DNA of 64,000 nt from Gottfriedia solisilvae. Lineage in GTDB: Bacteria; Bacillota; Bacilli; Bacillales; Bacillaceae_G. Below are positions 51,159 through 59,649 of this stretch, in pieces. The stretch spans positions 1 to 64,000 of the forward strand of contig NZ_NETJ01000003.1 of NCBI RefSeq assembly GCF_002128405.1, given 5' to 3'. Positions within the stretch are counted from its first letter, which is position 1, and every line of letters begins with the position of its first letter. A program made the position numbers and the translations under genes. The notes below the pieces were generated by a model. The model was given only the letters and a program-made list of their open reading frames with translations. It made no database searches and was not told the DNA's origin.

Positions 51159-52535
51159 CTATTCGTTTTTCAAACTTACTTTTATAGGATCCAGTTTTAC
51201 AGGAGGTGAATTCAAACCTAGTATGCCAAATGGAACCATTATTGAATAATCATTTTCATTAAATCCTTTTACGTGTTCGATCGGAAAGGTAGATTGATAA
51301 TGTAACGATTCTTCATCAACAACACTAGCTTTTTTAGCATAAAGTATGGAATCTGCTTTTAAATTTTGATAAAGAGCTTGGCCAGTGAGTCCATTTGTAT
51401 CTTTAGTTTTGACTAGTTTAATCTGATCCGCAAAGTTTTGTAAGATGTCTTTTCTTATATCTGATGTATTGATATTTTTAAGTGTGTAATCGACAATAAA
51501 ATGCTGATTCTTTTTCTGTACATTATCAATGTTCATGCTATAACCAAATCGCTTACTTACTATATTTTGAGGTAGCACATTTATTGATTTGATAGTATCA
51601 TCTTCATTTTTAGAGAACTCAGGATAAATCATTAAATAATTAGCTTTTTTATCTATTTCACTTTTAAATGTAGCGCGCTGTTGATCTACTTGTTCTAGAT
51701 TAAGTTTTTCACCATGATCATCATAAACTCTTATTGTTAATGTATCACTTTCATCAATTACTTTCGTTTGATAGTTAATGATCGTTGTTGCTTTTCCTTT
51801 GATGATGGACTGCATTTTTAAAGAATAAGTACCATCTTGTGATGAGCTTTTAGCATTCGAAGTAATTTCTTCTGCAAGTATTTGTTGGACAGGTACTTGA
51901 AAACTCCAATTCCCTTTTTTTCCTCCAATATATGTAAAAGTTAACGGTAAATTAATTTTTGTTGGTAAGGTTTTAAGTGGATATTCTAATGTCACTGCCC
52001 CAATGTATTCTTCACCTTTTTTCATCAGCGGCTCCCTTGTACCAGACCACTGTTTTTGTTCAACGCCATCAAATTGTTGGAGTGAATAACCTGCTTCTGA
52101 TCCAGCACTATTAGTCAGATTCTCCGATATTCCTTTTCCATCAGCTTTAAAAGTAATACCAATATTATTTCCATCATAATACGCACTGGTCACCGTTACA
52201 TCAATACCATGATCACTTGCCTTTTCGTTAAGTTTTCCAACCAGACCATTGGATTCTAGTTTTTTCCCTATGTCAGAATGGAAATTTTCATAGATAGAAC
52301 CTATGATTGGAACGCTTGCTAAAACGGCTGTGACTGGTTGAAAAACAAAGCCTGACACAAATAAAAGTGAAGCAGCAATTGTTGCGATATATGCCATTTT
52401 CTTCGGTTGGAATTTTTTCTTTGTTTTTTTTATCTCATCTTTTCCTAAAGCAATTCCTCTATGTATTGCAGCAAATACTTCTTCTTTTGGTACTTCTATA
52501 TCAGCTAATTGTTCATTAAACCATTCTTTGTTCAT
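51159..52535 (-). CDS. Anti-sigma factor with DUF4179 domain
   Basis: 458 aa. The cytosolic start (1-45, WFNEQLADIEVPKEEVFAAIHRGI, in pieces) would bind the sigma factor, one helix at about 48-70 (MAYIATIAASLLFVSGFVF) crosses the membrane, and the outer part is a DUF4179-type beta domain (about 80-200, VTVTSAYYDGNNIGITFKADG) plus a long C-terminal region. Its start overlaps the sigma gene end by 20 bp. The signal sensed is unknown. Confidence 0.85.
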   Translation of the reverse strand: MNKEWFNEQLADIEVPKEEVFAAIHRGIALGKDEIKKTKKKFQPKKMAYIATIAASLLFVSGFVFQPVTAVLASVPIIGSIYENFHSDIGKKLESNGLVGKLNEKASDHGIDVTVTSAYYDGNNIGITFKADGKGISENLTNSAGSEAGYSLQQFDGVEQKQWSGTREPLMKKGEEYIGAVTLEYPLKTLPTKINLPLTFTYIGGKKGNWSFQVPVQQILAEEITSNAKSSSQDGTYSLKMQSIIKGKATTIINYQTKVIDESDTLTIRVYDDHGEKLNLEQVDQQRATFKSEIDKKANYLMIYPEFSKNEDDTIKSINVLPQNIVSKRFGYSMNIDNVQKKNQHFIVDYTLKNINTSDIRKDILQNFADQIKLVKTKDTNGLTGQALYQNLKADSILYAKKASVVDEESLHYQSTFPIEHVKGFNENDYSIMVPFGILGLNSPPVKLDPIKVSLKNE

Positions 52536-53055
52536 AGTTCTTCGCTCCTTCTATCACTTTTTTTAATTCAATTTTGGCACGCCTAAGGTATGTTTTTATG
52601 GTGCCTTCAGGCTTCTCCATCGCTTCAGCTATACTCTTAATGGATAGATCATGATAATAAAAGAGAATAATAGCCGTTTGATAGGAATTGTCCAAAGTGG
52701 AGAGGGCATATGGTAAGTCAATATCCATTTCTACATTTTGATGATTTGTTTCCAAAATTTTATGAATAAGTGCATCACCAGACAAGACAGTTTTATTTTT
52801 CTTATTTAATAATTGATAAGAAGCATGAATTAAAATTCTAATTAGCCAAGTACTAAAATATTCAGGATTATTTAATTGATTAATAGAAACAAATGCTTTA
52901 TATACAGTTTCTTGAATAACATCCAATGCATCTTCTTTATTCCGGACATACAAAATTGCTGTTTTATATAACTTATCGCTTTCTGCTTTTATAATTGTCT
53001 CGAAAGCTTCTTCATCTCCGTTAATCGCGTCCAGTATAAGGTTAATATCAATCAC
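52516..53055 (-). CDS. ECF RNA polymerase sigma factor
   Basis: 179 aa. Region 2 (about 20-85, LYKTAILYVRNKEDALDVIQETVYKAF) and region 4 (about 120-172, YQTAIILFYYHDLSIKSIAEAMEKPEGTIKTYLRRAK), each shown here only in part. GTG start at 53055 after AAAGGGGG. On the minus strand TGAAAC (53101-53106) with TACTCT about 16 bp on resembles an ECF promoter, so autocontrol is likely. Confidence 0.9.
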   Translation of the reverse strand: MIDINLILDAINGDEEAFETIIKAESDKLYKTAILYVRNKEDALDVIQETVYKAFVSINQLNNPEYFSTWLIRILIHASYQLLNKKNKTVLSGDALIHKILETNHQNVEMDIDLPYALSTLDNSYQTAIILFYYHDLSIKSIAEAMEKPEGTIKTYLRRAKIELKKVIEGAKNYEQRMV

Positions 53056-53394
53056 TCTTTAACCCCCTTTCATATATTAGAGTATTTATAGAAGGAAAAA
53101 GTTTCATAAAGTTAAAAAAATTATTAAAAAAGGCAGTAAGTACCATTTCTCACAAGCAAAATAGAGAGCAACATAGTTCTAAAAGACTGAAGAGAGCTCC
53201 AACTCTAAGATTTATGCTAAAATATAGTTGCTTGGTCAAATACTTAAAATAGAACTTAGCTTTATAAGAGTTCTATAGTCTATCAAGCTAATATTTTGAG
53301 GCTCATATTTATTGTGTAAAAAATAAACAATGGAATATGAAGAGAATTCGTTTCATCAAGGGAACTTATTTAAAATACTATGGAGGAAATTTAG
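53056..53394. other. Spacer between the sigma factor and transporter paralogue 2
   Basis: Holds the ECF-like promoter of the sigma gene (53080-53106) and one hairpin ATAGAACT / AGTTCTAT (about 53250-53278) in the leader of the transporter. No gene seen. Confidence 0.5.
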
Positions 53395-54717
53395 ATGGAG
53401 CATTTAGAACACGCTTATAATTGGAGATATTATGCCGCAATCATCGTATTTTTAATTGCTTACGCATTTATTATTAGTGAAAAGATTAATCGAGCACTCA
53501 TTGCACTATTGGGTGCGGGAATTATGGTGGCAATAGGTGTAGTTGATTTACATTCTGCACTAACAACACATATTGAATGGGAAACAATTACACTATTAAT
53601 TGGGATGATGATCATCGTATACATAACAAGTACATCAGGATTTTTTGAATTTATTGCGATTAAAGCAGCAAAAATTTCAAAAGGACAACCTATCCGAATT
53701 TTGGTGACATTGTCATTATTAACGGCAATCGCTTCAGCTTTTTTAGATAATGTAACGACTATATTATTAATCGTTCCGATAACATTATCAATCACTAAAA
53801 TTTTAAAAGTGGATCCGATTCCTTTTTTAATGCTAGAGGTTATTTATTCAAATATCGGAGGAACAGCAACTTTAATTGGAGATCCGCCGAATATTATGAT
53901 CGGATCTGCTAATAAGCATTTAACATTTAATGAATTTTTATTTAATTTAACACCTGTTATTGCAATCATTGTAGCTGTCATAACAGTTATTATTTATTTT
54001 ATTTATCGAAAACGATTAGTAACAACACCAACTGCAATTCAGAAGCTAATGTCAATTAATGAAGCAGATTATATAAAAAATCGTTTACTAATGTATAAAT
54101 CACTTACTGTTCTTGGTTTTACTCTATTAGGATTTGTTTTACATTCGGTTCTACATTTAGACGCAGCACTTGTTGCAATGTTTGGGGCGACCATATTAAT
54201 GGTAATCGGTGTAAAAGAACATGATTTAGAAAAAGTATTTGCGAGTGTAGAGTGGGTAACAATCTTTTTCTTTGCTGGTCTTTTTGTTTTAGTAGGTGGA
54301 TTAATTGATATCGGGTTAATTGGATCGCTAGCAATAAAAGTTTTGGAATTAACGAATGGTGATATGAATGTAGCTGCCCCGTTAATTTTATGGGTTTCAG
54401 GAATAGCATCTGCTACGATTGATAATATTCCTTTTGTTGCGACAATGATTCCGTTAATTCAGGATTTAGCTGTTGGAATGGGTTTTTCACCTGATTCATC
54501 TCAGGTTGAAGTATTATGGTGGTCACTTGCTTTAGGGGCTTGTCTTGGTGGGAATGGTACTTTAATTGGTGCTTCTGCGAATGTAGTTGCAGCGGGGATA
54601 GCTACACGAGAAGGATATAAGTTTGGATATTGGGATTTTTTGAAAATCGGTTTACCAATTACAATCTTATCACTAGTGATTTCACATATTTATATATTCC
54701 TTCGATATTTGGTGTAA
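53395..54717 (+). CDS. ArsB/NhaD family ion transporter, paralogue 2
   Basis: 440 aa, same length and nearly the same sequence as the gene at 19788 (start HAYNWRYYAAIIVFLI against HGYNWRYYASIIVFLL). All signatures are kept: FLDNVTTILLIVP, IGGTATLIGDPPNIMIG, ATIDNIPFVAT and GGNGTLIGASANVV. DNA differs mostly at third positions, so the duplication is not very recent. TGGAGGAAATTTAG precedes the ATG. It stands alone with its own terminator. Confidence 0.82.
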   Translation: MEHLEHAYNWRYYAAIIVFLIAYAFIISEKINRALIALLGAGIMVAIGVVDLHSALTTHIEWETITLLIGMMIIVYITSTSGFFEFIAIKAAKISKGQPIRILVTLSLLTAIASAFLDNVTTILLIVPITLSITKILKVDPIPFLMLEVIYSNIGGTATLIGDPPNIMIGSANKHLTFNEFLFNLTPVIAIIVAVITVIIYFIYRKRLVTTPTAIQKLMSINEADYIKNRLLMYKSLTVLGFTLLGFVLHSVLHLDAALVAMFGATILMVIGVKEHDLEKVFASVEWVTIFFFAGLFVLVGGLIDIGLIGSLAIKVLELTNGDMNVAAPLILWVSGIASATIDNIPFVATMIPLIQDLAVGMGFSPDSSQVEVLWWSLALGACLGGNGTLIGASANVVAAGIATREGYKFGYWDFLKIGLPITILSLVISHIYIFLRYLV

Positions 54718-54721
54718 TAGA

Positions 54722-54753
54722 AAGATGATGAGCTTTAGCTTGTCATCTTTTTT
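54722..54753 (+). terminator. Terminator after transporter paralogue 2
   Basis: Stem AAGATGA(TGAGC) / GCTTGTCATCTT with T6 tail. Confidence 0.8.
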
Positions 54754-54899
54754 AGTTTGTTTGGTAAGAGTGTTGAATTCCACTTCAGGTGCTCGCTTTC
54801 CATGGCGTTGTTTTTTAGAAATATACTATATAAAAAAAATGTGGGGAACTAGACCCCACAACTTAAGCAAATAAATCTCTTATTGAACAAGTTTTATAC

Positions 54900-55151
54900 T
54901 TAGAAAAATTCAAACTGAAGCTGTTCTTTTTCGTTGTCTTTTTTCTTTTTTTGAGCTTTCGGCTTTTCGCTCGTAGTGTTAATCGGCTCTACATGTATAC
55001 CTATTTTGATTTCCTTTATTTCTAAAGAATGCTCTTCCTTACAGTTAGTACAAGTATAAACTGTATTAGGAATACGTGACTTAGCAAGTTCGTAACGTTC
55101 TTCTTTGGTCATCCCTGCTTCTTTTGAACATTTACCGCATAATTTCTCCAT
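54900..55151 (-). CDS. 83-aa zinc-ribbon-like protein of unknown function
   Basis: Two CxxC pairs, CGKCSK (5-10) and CTNCKEEH (about 34-41), should bind one zinc ion. The C-terminal half is a Lys/Glu-rich tail (KPKAQKKKKDNEKEQ) ending LQFEFF. AGAAGGTGATATAA precedes the ATG. It may bind nucleic acid or RNA polymerase; no family recognised. Confidence 0.65.
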   Translation of the reverse strand: MEKLCGKCSKEAGMTKEERYELAKSRIPNTVYTCTNCKEEHSLEIKEIKIGIHVEPINTTSEKPKAQKKKKDNEKEQLQFEFF

Positions 55152-55439
55152 TTATATCACCTTCTATCATTATTATACATAACCTTTTTTAGTTTTGGTT
55201 AATGTTTTTCGCATACGCCTTTTTAATGACAGAAGAGGTTTTTTAGGGATCAATTGATTCCAAGACTTCTTTTTTATTACAACAAGCATTCAAACAGAAA
55301 AGTTAGGACTTTACACTGCATTTACTTCAAATAAAGAAGTAGTACTTTTTTTATATAGAAATTAGGATTTATCCTTTTCAAACATCATATATTTAGACAA
55401 ACGATGAATTCAAAGTATTGATGAAGGGAGTGACAGAAT
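55152..55439. other. Spacer before DUF4183 gene 1
   Basis: A/T rich with no gene or conserved element. The ribosome site GAAGGGAGTG (55423-55432) lies at its end. Confidence 0.4.
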
Positions 55440-55928
55440 ATTATTAAAGATGATTTATCTAATTTAGATTTTGTGATAAATGCAGGGGATATCCCATCAA
55501 TTCAAGCTGGAACACTTTCTAAACGTCCAGTGAATCCGGAATGTGGGAGTCTATTTTTAGATACTAGAAATAGAGTTTTTTATCGATTTAATGGCATTCG
55601 CTGGGAATTATTAATCACAACTGTAAATCTTGGAACATACGGATATTCGGCTCCTCCAATTCCACTACAAACATCAAATTTATTATTTTTTACATACTCG
55701 GATGGTGTAAGATCAGTATACACAAACAAAGATGGCTTAGTTGAATATGGAATTACAGACATCATGTCACCGAATGAGGTTTCATATATTAATTTATTTA
55801 TTAATGGGGTTTTGCAACCTACTGTAAACTATAAAGTTGAAAAAGGTAAGCTAACATTACTGACAGAAGATATACCAATGAAGGGAGTTGTGATCATTCT
55901 TCAATTTATTTCAATTTATCAATTATAA
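55440..55928 (+). CDS. DUF4183 protein 1
   Basis: The DUF4183 domain (about 70-160) shows [16 protein letters not shown] followed by GKLTLLTED. The family is found in Bacillaceae, often several per genome, and is thought to be spore- or surface-linked. The start is uncertain: the only good ribosome site (GGGAG, 55426-55430) points to ATT at 55440, giving 162 aa. The first ordinary start is GTG at 55473 (151 aa) without a site. Convergent with DUF4183 gene 2. Confidence 0.72.
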   Translation: MIKDDLSNLDFVINAGDIPSIQAGTLSKRPVNPECGSLFLDTRNRVFYRFNGIRWELLITTVNLGTYGYSAPPIPLQTSNLLFFTYSDGVRSVYTNKDGLVEYGITDIMSPNEVSYINLFINGVLQPTVNYKVEKGKLTLLTEDIPMKGVVIILQFISIYQL

Positions 55929-56014
55929 TGTGCAAAGATAAAAAAAAGTTCCTTTGAGGGAACTTTCCGTTTGTATTCAGTATAAAAAACAAGAGATTCA
56001 GTCTGAAAGTTTCA

Positions 56015-56395
56015 TTATGTTGAAACTGTAATATCTGAAGTAGGTGCAAAGCTAACGATTTCTAATACGATCGGAGTGCCAGTCAAAATGCTTCCCCCAA
56101 CTGGAACTGCAATCTCAAGAGATCCAACACCTGTTGCTCCTGGAGTGTATGTTGAGATGCCATTCATTTGTAAAACACCGTTAATAAACACATTGAAGTA
56201 ACTATTATTTGTAGGAAGTGTAGGAAGGGAAGTAACAGCTGCGCCAGTATCATCTAAGAAACTTGCAGCGTCTATATCTAAAGTAGCACCACCTGCTGTA
56301 GTTGAAGTAGTGATATAAAAGTATCTGGAAGAAGTCGGGTCAGTTTCAATTGTAGCAGTAGCATCAACAAGAATTTTCATTAATTGAAGTGCCAT
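56015..56395 (-). CDS. DUF4183 protein 2
   Basis: 126 aa starting MALQLMKILVDATATIETDP and containing NSYFNVFINGVLQMNGISTY, the family hallmark. Thr/Ser/Gly-rich beta protein without Cys, no signal peptide, as in exosporium or spore-surface proteins. GAAAGGAGACATTCT precedes the ATG. It converges with DUF4183 protein 1, and the two share only the FINGVLQ region. Confidence 0.78.
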   Translation of the reverse strand: MALQLMKILVDATATIETDPTSSRYFYITTSTTAGGATLDIDAASFLDDTGAAVTSLPTLPTNNSYFNVFINGVLQMNGISTYTPGATGVGSLEIAVPVGGSILTGTPIVLEIVSFAPTSDITVST

Positions 56396-56599
56396 AGAAT
56401 GTCTCCTTTCTTTGTAAGAATTTTACTCTGAATTATAATATTATGAACAATTCATATATTATGATTGGGGGACAAACTATATAGTAAAATCTTTTTTAAA
56501 AGACAAAACATTTGTACAAATTGACAGTATGGAATGGATTTATTGAGAAAGAAGAAATCTTACTTTTCTTTTAGGACCGTCGTCAAAGACGGTCATTTT
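56396..56599. other. Spacer with a plus-strand terminator and no gene
   Basis: A perfect hairpin GACCGTC-GTCAAA-GACGGTC (56575-56594) followed by ATTTTTTATT terminates plus-strand transcription, but no plus-strand gene precedes it. TTGACA at 56521 lies 50 bp before it. A short untranslated RNA is possible. Confidence 0.4.
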
Positions 56600-56746
56600 T
56601 TATTGTTTTTTTACTTCATTGAGTGCCTCTGTATTTGATTTACTAGGAGCAAAATAACCTTCAGAATTTACCGCAGCAGGTTCTGGTTGACCATTATTTT
56701 GCTTTTTCTTTTTTACATGAGCATGTGGATTTTGATTGTGACCCAT
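56600..56746 (-). CDS. 48-aa hydrophilic protein, possibly spore-linked
   Basis: Starts MGHNQNPHAHVKKKKQNNG and ends ALNEVKKQ; fully hydrophilic, rich in Asn, Gln, Lys and Pro, with no hydrophobic core. GGAGGTGATAAAA gives a strong ribosome site. Composition is like small acid-soluble or coat-associated peptides of spores, but no family is recognised. Confidence 0.6.
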   Translation of the reverse strand: MGHNQNPHAHVKKKKQNNGQPEPAAVNSEGYFAPSKSNTEALNEVKKQ

Positions 56747-56952
56747 TTTTATCACCTCCACGAGTAGTATGTGCGATATTACGTATATATTTTCGAACAA
56801 TTTCTTAACAATAAGTGGAAGGGATAAACTGAATAATTGTTGGTGCTATATTAGAAACTAAAAAGACAATTAAAATTGAAAGAAGAATCCCAAAAATTCT
56901 TGTTCGAATTTAAAAAGAATCCTTAACCCTAAAAAGGAGCTACTATAGTTCT

Positions 56953-57522
56953 CTAATTTCGATGTACTAATACAAAATTTCTATACTCGTTAGGTGAACA
57001 GTTTTTAATTTGTCTAAAGATTTTATAGAAGTTTGATGGGCTTTGAAAACCTACTAAATAGCAAATTTCTAGATTCGATTGGTCAGTGTTTTTTAAAAGA
57101 TAAGCTGCTTTATCTATTCTAATTTTTTCTAAATACGTGCGAGGAGTTTCTGTTGTTTCTTGTTTGAAAAGCCTTTCGAGATAGAAAGGGCTAATACCCA
57201 CATGATCTGCAATATCTTGTAATATAATCTTTTTTTGATAATGGTTTACTAAGAAGGTAATTACATTTCTAATTAGGATGACTTGGGGTGAGTGATCGAT
57301 TTCTGGCTGACATCTTTTACATGCTCGAAAACCTGCTTTTTCAACTTCGTTTAAGTCATAAAAAAACTCTACATTTATTTTTTTAGGTTTCCTTGATCTA
57401 CATGAAGGTCGACAATATATTTTCGTTGTTTTTACTGCAGTAAAAAATAAGCCATCATACTTGCGATCACATGCAATAATTTTCTCCCACATTTCTTCAA
57501 ACGAAAGATTTATATTAGCCAT
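56953..57522 (-). CDS. adaA: Ada-type DNA methylphosphotriester repair protein and activator (AdaA)
   Basis: 189 aa. The N-terminal Ada zinc domain has YDGLFFTAVKTTKIYCRPSCRSR and FRACKRCQP: four Cys, of which the first (CRPSC) takes the methyl group. An AraC-type DNA-binding region follows (about 90-185, ILQDIADHVGISPFYLERLFKQ; FQSPSNFYKIFRQ). It lacks the O6-methylguanine transferase domain, as in B. subtilis AdaA. It lies 22 bp after the PEP mutase-like gene; an adaB is not in sight. Confidence 0.9.
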   Translation of the reverse strand: MANINLSFEEMWEKIIACDRKYDGLFFTAVKTTKIYCRPSCRSRKPKKINVEFFYDLNEVEKAGFRACKRCQPEIDHSPQVILIRNVITFLVNHYQKKIILQDIADHVGISPFYLERLFKQETTETPRTYLEKIRIDKAAYLLKNTDQSNLEICYLVGFQSPSNFYKIFRQIKNCSPNEYRNFVLVHRN

Positions 57523-57544
57523 CTATCAATTCACCCTTTCATTT

Positions 57545-58315
57545 TTAAGCCTCATATAAAATCGATGTATCTTTACCTTCAATTAATTGTTCGACAGTCT
57601 TTTCCAAATATGAGATTATCTTATCTGACAATCCGTTACCGAAACTAAAACGTTTCACACCAAGTTCTTTAAGCTTATTACAATTTGTTAATCCTGGTAA
57701 AGATAATATGTTAAGTGGTGCATCTACATGTAAGATGATTTCTTTTATTTCATGTTCATTTTTTAAACCAGGTACAAAAATTCCACTTGTGCCACTTTCG
57801 ACATATGCCTTTGCACGATTCAGCGTTTCAATCAGTGGATGTTCAAGTTGGAAATAAGTATCTATTCTTGCGTTAATATAAAAGTCTTTAAAACCATTAT
57901 TATCTAAAGCAGTTCTAATCTCTGATATGAGTTTACTATGTTGTGATATGCTCTTTAGCCCTTTATGACTTTTAAATGAATCTTCAATATTAATCCCAGC
58001 AACACCAACATTAGCAGTTCTTAAAACATTGTATACAATTGTTTTTATATCTTCACTATAGCCTGCTTCAATATCTGCTGAAACAGGAATGTTTACATTC
58101 TCTGCAATAGATTGGATGATTCGTAAATGGCGATCAAAATCAATTAATTCTCCGTCTGCAAGTCCGATTGAATTAGCAATACCCCAACTAGTTGTGCCAA
58201 TAGCCTTAAATCCAACTTTTTCAAGTGTTAATGCTGACAGTAAATCCCATGCATTGCCTAAAAATAATAAATCATCTGATGTATTGAGCTCATTAAAAAT
58301 TTGTATTTTATTCAT
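57545..58315 (-). CDS. Isocitrate lyase/PEP mutase superfamily enzyme
   Basis: 256 aa TIM-barrel: FLGNAWDLLSALTLEKVGF (start), TTSWGIANSIG, PVSADIEAGY (metal site Asp/Glu, about 77-86), GINIEDS (about 110-116) and INARIDTY. It lacks the KKCGH loop of isocitrate lyases and so is closer to the PEP mutase/carboxyphosphonoenolpyruvate-like group. AGGAGGAATTAAC precedes the ATG. It is co-transcribed with adaA by position (22 bp); the link to alkylation repair is unexplained. Confidence 0.85.
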   Translation of the reverse strand: MNKIQIFNELNTSDDLLFLGNAWDLLSALTLEKVGFKAIGTTSWGIANSIGLADGELIDFDRHLRIIQSIAENVNIPVSADIEAGYSEDIKTIVYNVLRTANVGVAGINIEDSFKSHKGLKSISQHSKLISEIRTALDNNGFKDFYINARIDTYFQLEHPLIETLNRAKAYVESGTSGIFVPGLKNEHEIKEIILHVDAPLNILSLPGLTNCNKLKELGVKRFSFGNGLSDKIISYLEKTVEQLIEGKDTSILYEA

Positions 58316-58395
58316 GTTAATTCCTCCTAAAATAAGTTATTTCCTATTTTAGCAATGAAGTATAGCTAAATTCGTCCTCATTCTTGCTCTTATAG
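58316..58395. other. Promoter region of the PEP mutase-adaA pair
   Basis: Short A/T-rich gap. No operator recognised. Confidence 0.3.
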
Positions 58396-58557
58396 TCAAA
58401 AATCAGCGGAATTTTTGCTAATAATTTTCAAAATGCAATTCATTTAGTGCAAAAACAACTTAGTGACCTTCAAGAAATTTTCCACGTAGTTAATCGATTA
58501 GATAATGCTGTAAATGGATTACAAGCAGTTATAGAGAAATTAACAAAGGGACAATAA
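58396..58557 (+). pseudogene. C-terminal remnant of a coiled-coil protein
   Basis: A 53-codon frame after a TAG, without a start: SKISGIFANNFQNAIHLV, QKQLSDLQEIFHVVNRLDN and AVNGLQAVIEKLTKGQ, stop. The heptad pattern and natural composition mark it as the tail of a lost helical protein. A terminator follows at 58577. Confidence 0.5.
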
Positions 58558-58576
58558 CTTATAATATAGAATAGTA

Positions 58577-58608
58577 AAAAGGAAAACCAAATCATGGTTT
58601 TCCTTTTA
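58577..58608 (+). terminator. Terminator after the coiled-coil remnant
   Basis: Stem AAAAGGAAAACCA / TGGTTTTCCTTTT with a T/A tail. Confidence 0.8.
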
Positions 58609-58653
58609 TAATACTCAAATAAAAAGTATAGATAAGTAAAAGGAGTTAATAGG

Positions 58654-59109
58654 ATGCCTTTCATAGAACATCAACAATTCATTAAAGCACCAATCGATGT
58701 ATGTTTTGACCTTGCAAGGAATGTTACTATTCATACGTTGACAGCTACAAAAACAAAGGAAAGAGTTGTTGGTGGAGTAATGGAAGGTCAACTAGAGCTT
58801 GGTGACATTGTGATCTGGGAAGCCTTTCACTTTGGTATTAAGCAAAGATTGACTGCTCAAGTCACAATAATGGAAAGACCCTATAAATTTCAGGATGTAA
58901 TGGTAAAGGGTGCTTTCCACTCGTTCATTCATACTCATGAGTTCAAAGAAGTTAAAGGGGGTACTTTAATGTTTGACCTCTTTGAATATAAATCTCCTCT
59001 CGGCTACCTTGGTGTATTAGCTGATCTATTATTTTTAAAGAAATATATGAAATCGTTTATTGCCACTCGAGCAAATGAACTGAAAAAAATTGCTGAGATA
59101 AAGGTTTGA
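58654..59109 (+). CDS. SRPBCC (START-like) family protein
   Basis: 151 aa: MPFIEHQQFIKAPIDVCFDLARN start, DIVIWEAFHFGIKQRLTAQ, FKEVKGGTLMFDLFEYKSPLGYLGVLADLLFLKKYM; the SPLG..G..AD..F...YM end marks the group often named cell-division inhibitor-like (B. subtilis YfjM-type). It binds hydrophobic ligands; function unknown. AAAGGAGTTAATAGG precedes the ATG. Monocistronic by spacing. Confidence 0.83.
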   Translation: MPFIEHQQFIKAPIDVCFDLARNVTIHTLTATKTKERVVGGVMEGQLELGDIVIWEAFHFGIKQRLTAQVTIMERPYKFQDVMVKGAFHSFIHTHEFKEVKGGTLMFDLFEYKSPLGYLGVLADLLFLKKYMKSFIATRANELKKIAEIKV

Positions 59110-59266
59110 ATAAATCAATTTACAGTTCTGTTGTAGGATGACCATTCAGATTGTTATGAAGAGAAACGGATGATATTTGTATGATTTTGTCGAAGTGTTT
59201 CATCTTGAAAGTTACGTTTACGTAAACTTTATAATAAAAGTATTAACTAGAAAGGGGAGGGGATTT

Positions 59267-59647
59267 TTGGCGTTTTATACAATACGTGAATTAACAAAAG
59301 AGTTTGAAATGACTCCTAGAACGCTGAGATATTATGAAGAAATTGGCTTACTCCAACCTACTTATTCCGAAAGTGGAAGAAGAAAATACAGTCAAAAAGA
59401 CCGAACACGCCTCTATTTAATTCAAAGAGGAAAACATTTGGGCTTCAATTTACAGGAAATAAAAGAAATGATTAATTTATTCACGATTGATCGTACTGGA
59501 GAAAAGCAGTTGAAAAAAACAATTGAATATGGCAACCAGAAAATTGAAGAACTAGAACAAAAAATAAATGAGCTAACATTATTAAAAAAAGAGATAGTGA
59601 AAATAAAAAGTAAGCTTGAACGAACATTATCTGAGATAGAGGTGTAG
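59267..59647 (+). CDS. MerR family transcriptional regulator
   Basis: 126 aa. MAFYTIRELTKEFEMTPRTL and RYYEEIGLLQPTYSESGRRKYS form the winged helix (1-45); KHLGFNLQEIKEMINLF and a coiled coil (about 85-126) follow. Start is a TTG at 59267 after AAAGGGGAGGGG. The stop is two bases before the acyl-CoA dehydrogenase gene, so the pair forms one unit, as in liuR- and fatty-acid-type operons. Confidence 0.86.
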   Translation: MAFYTIRELTKEFEMTPRTLRYYEEIGLLQPTYSESGRRKYSQKDRTRLYLIQRGKHLGFNLQEIKEMINLFTIDRTGEKQLKKTIEYGNQKIEELEQKINELTLLKKEIVKIKSKLERTLSEIEV

Positions 59648-59649
59648 AA

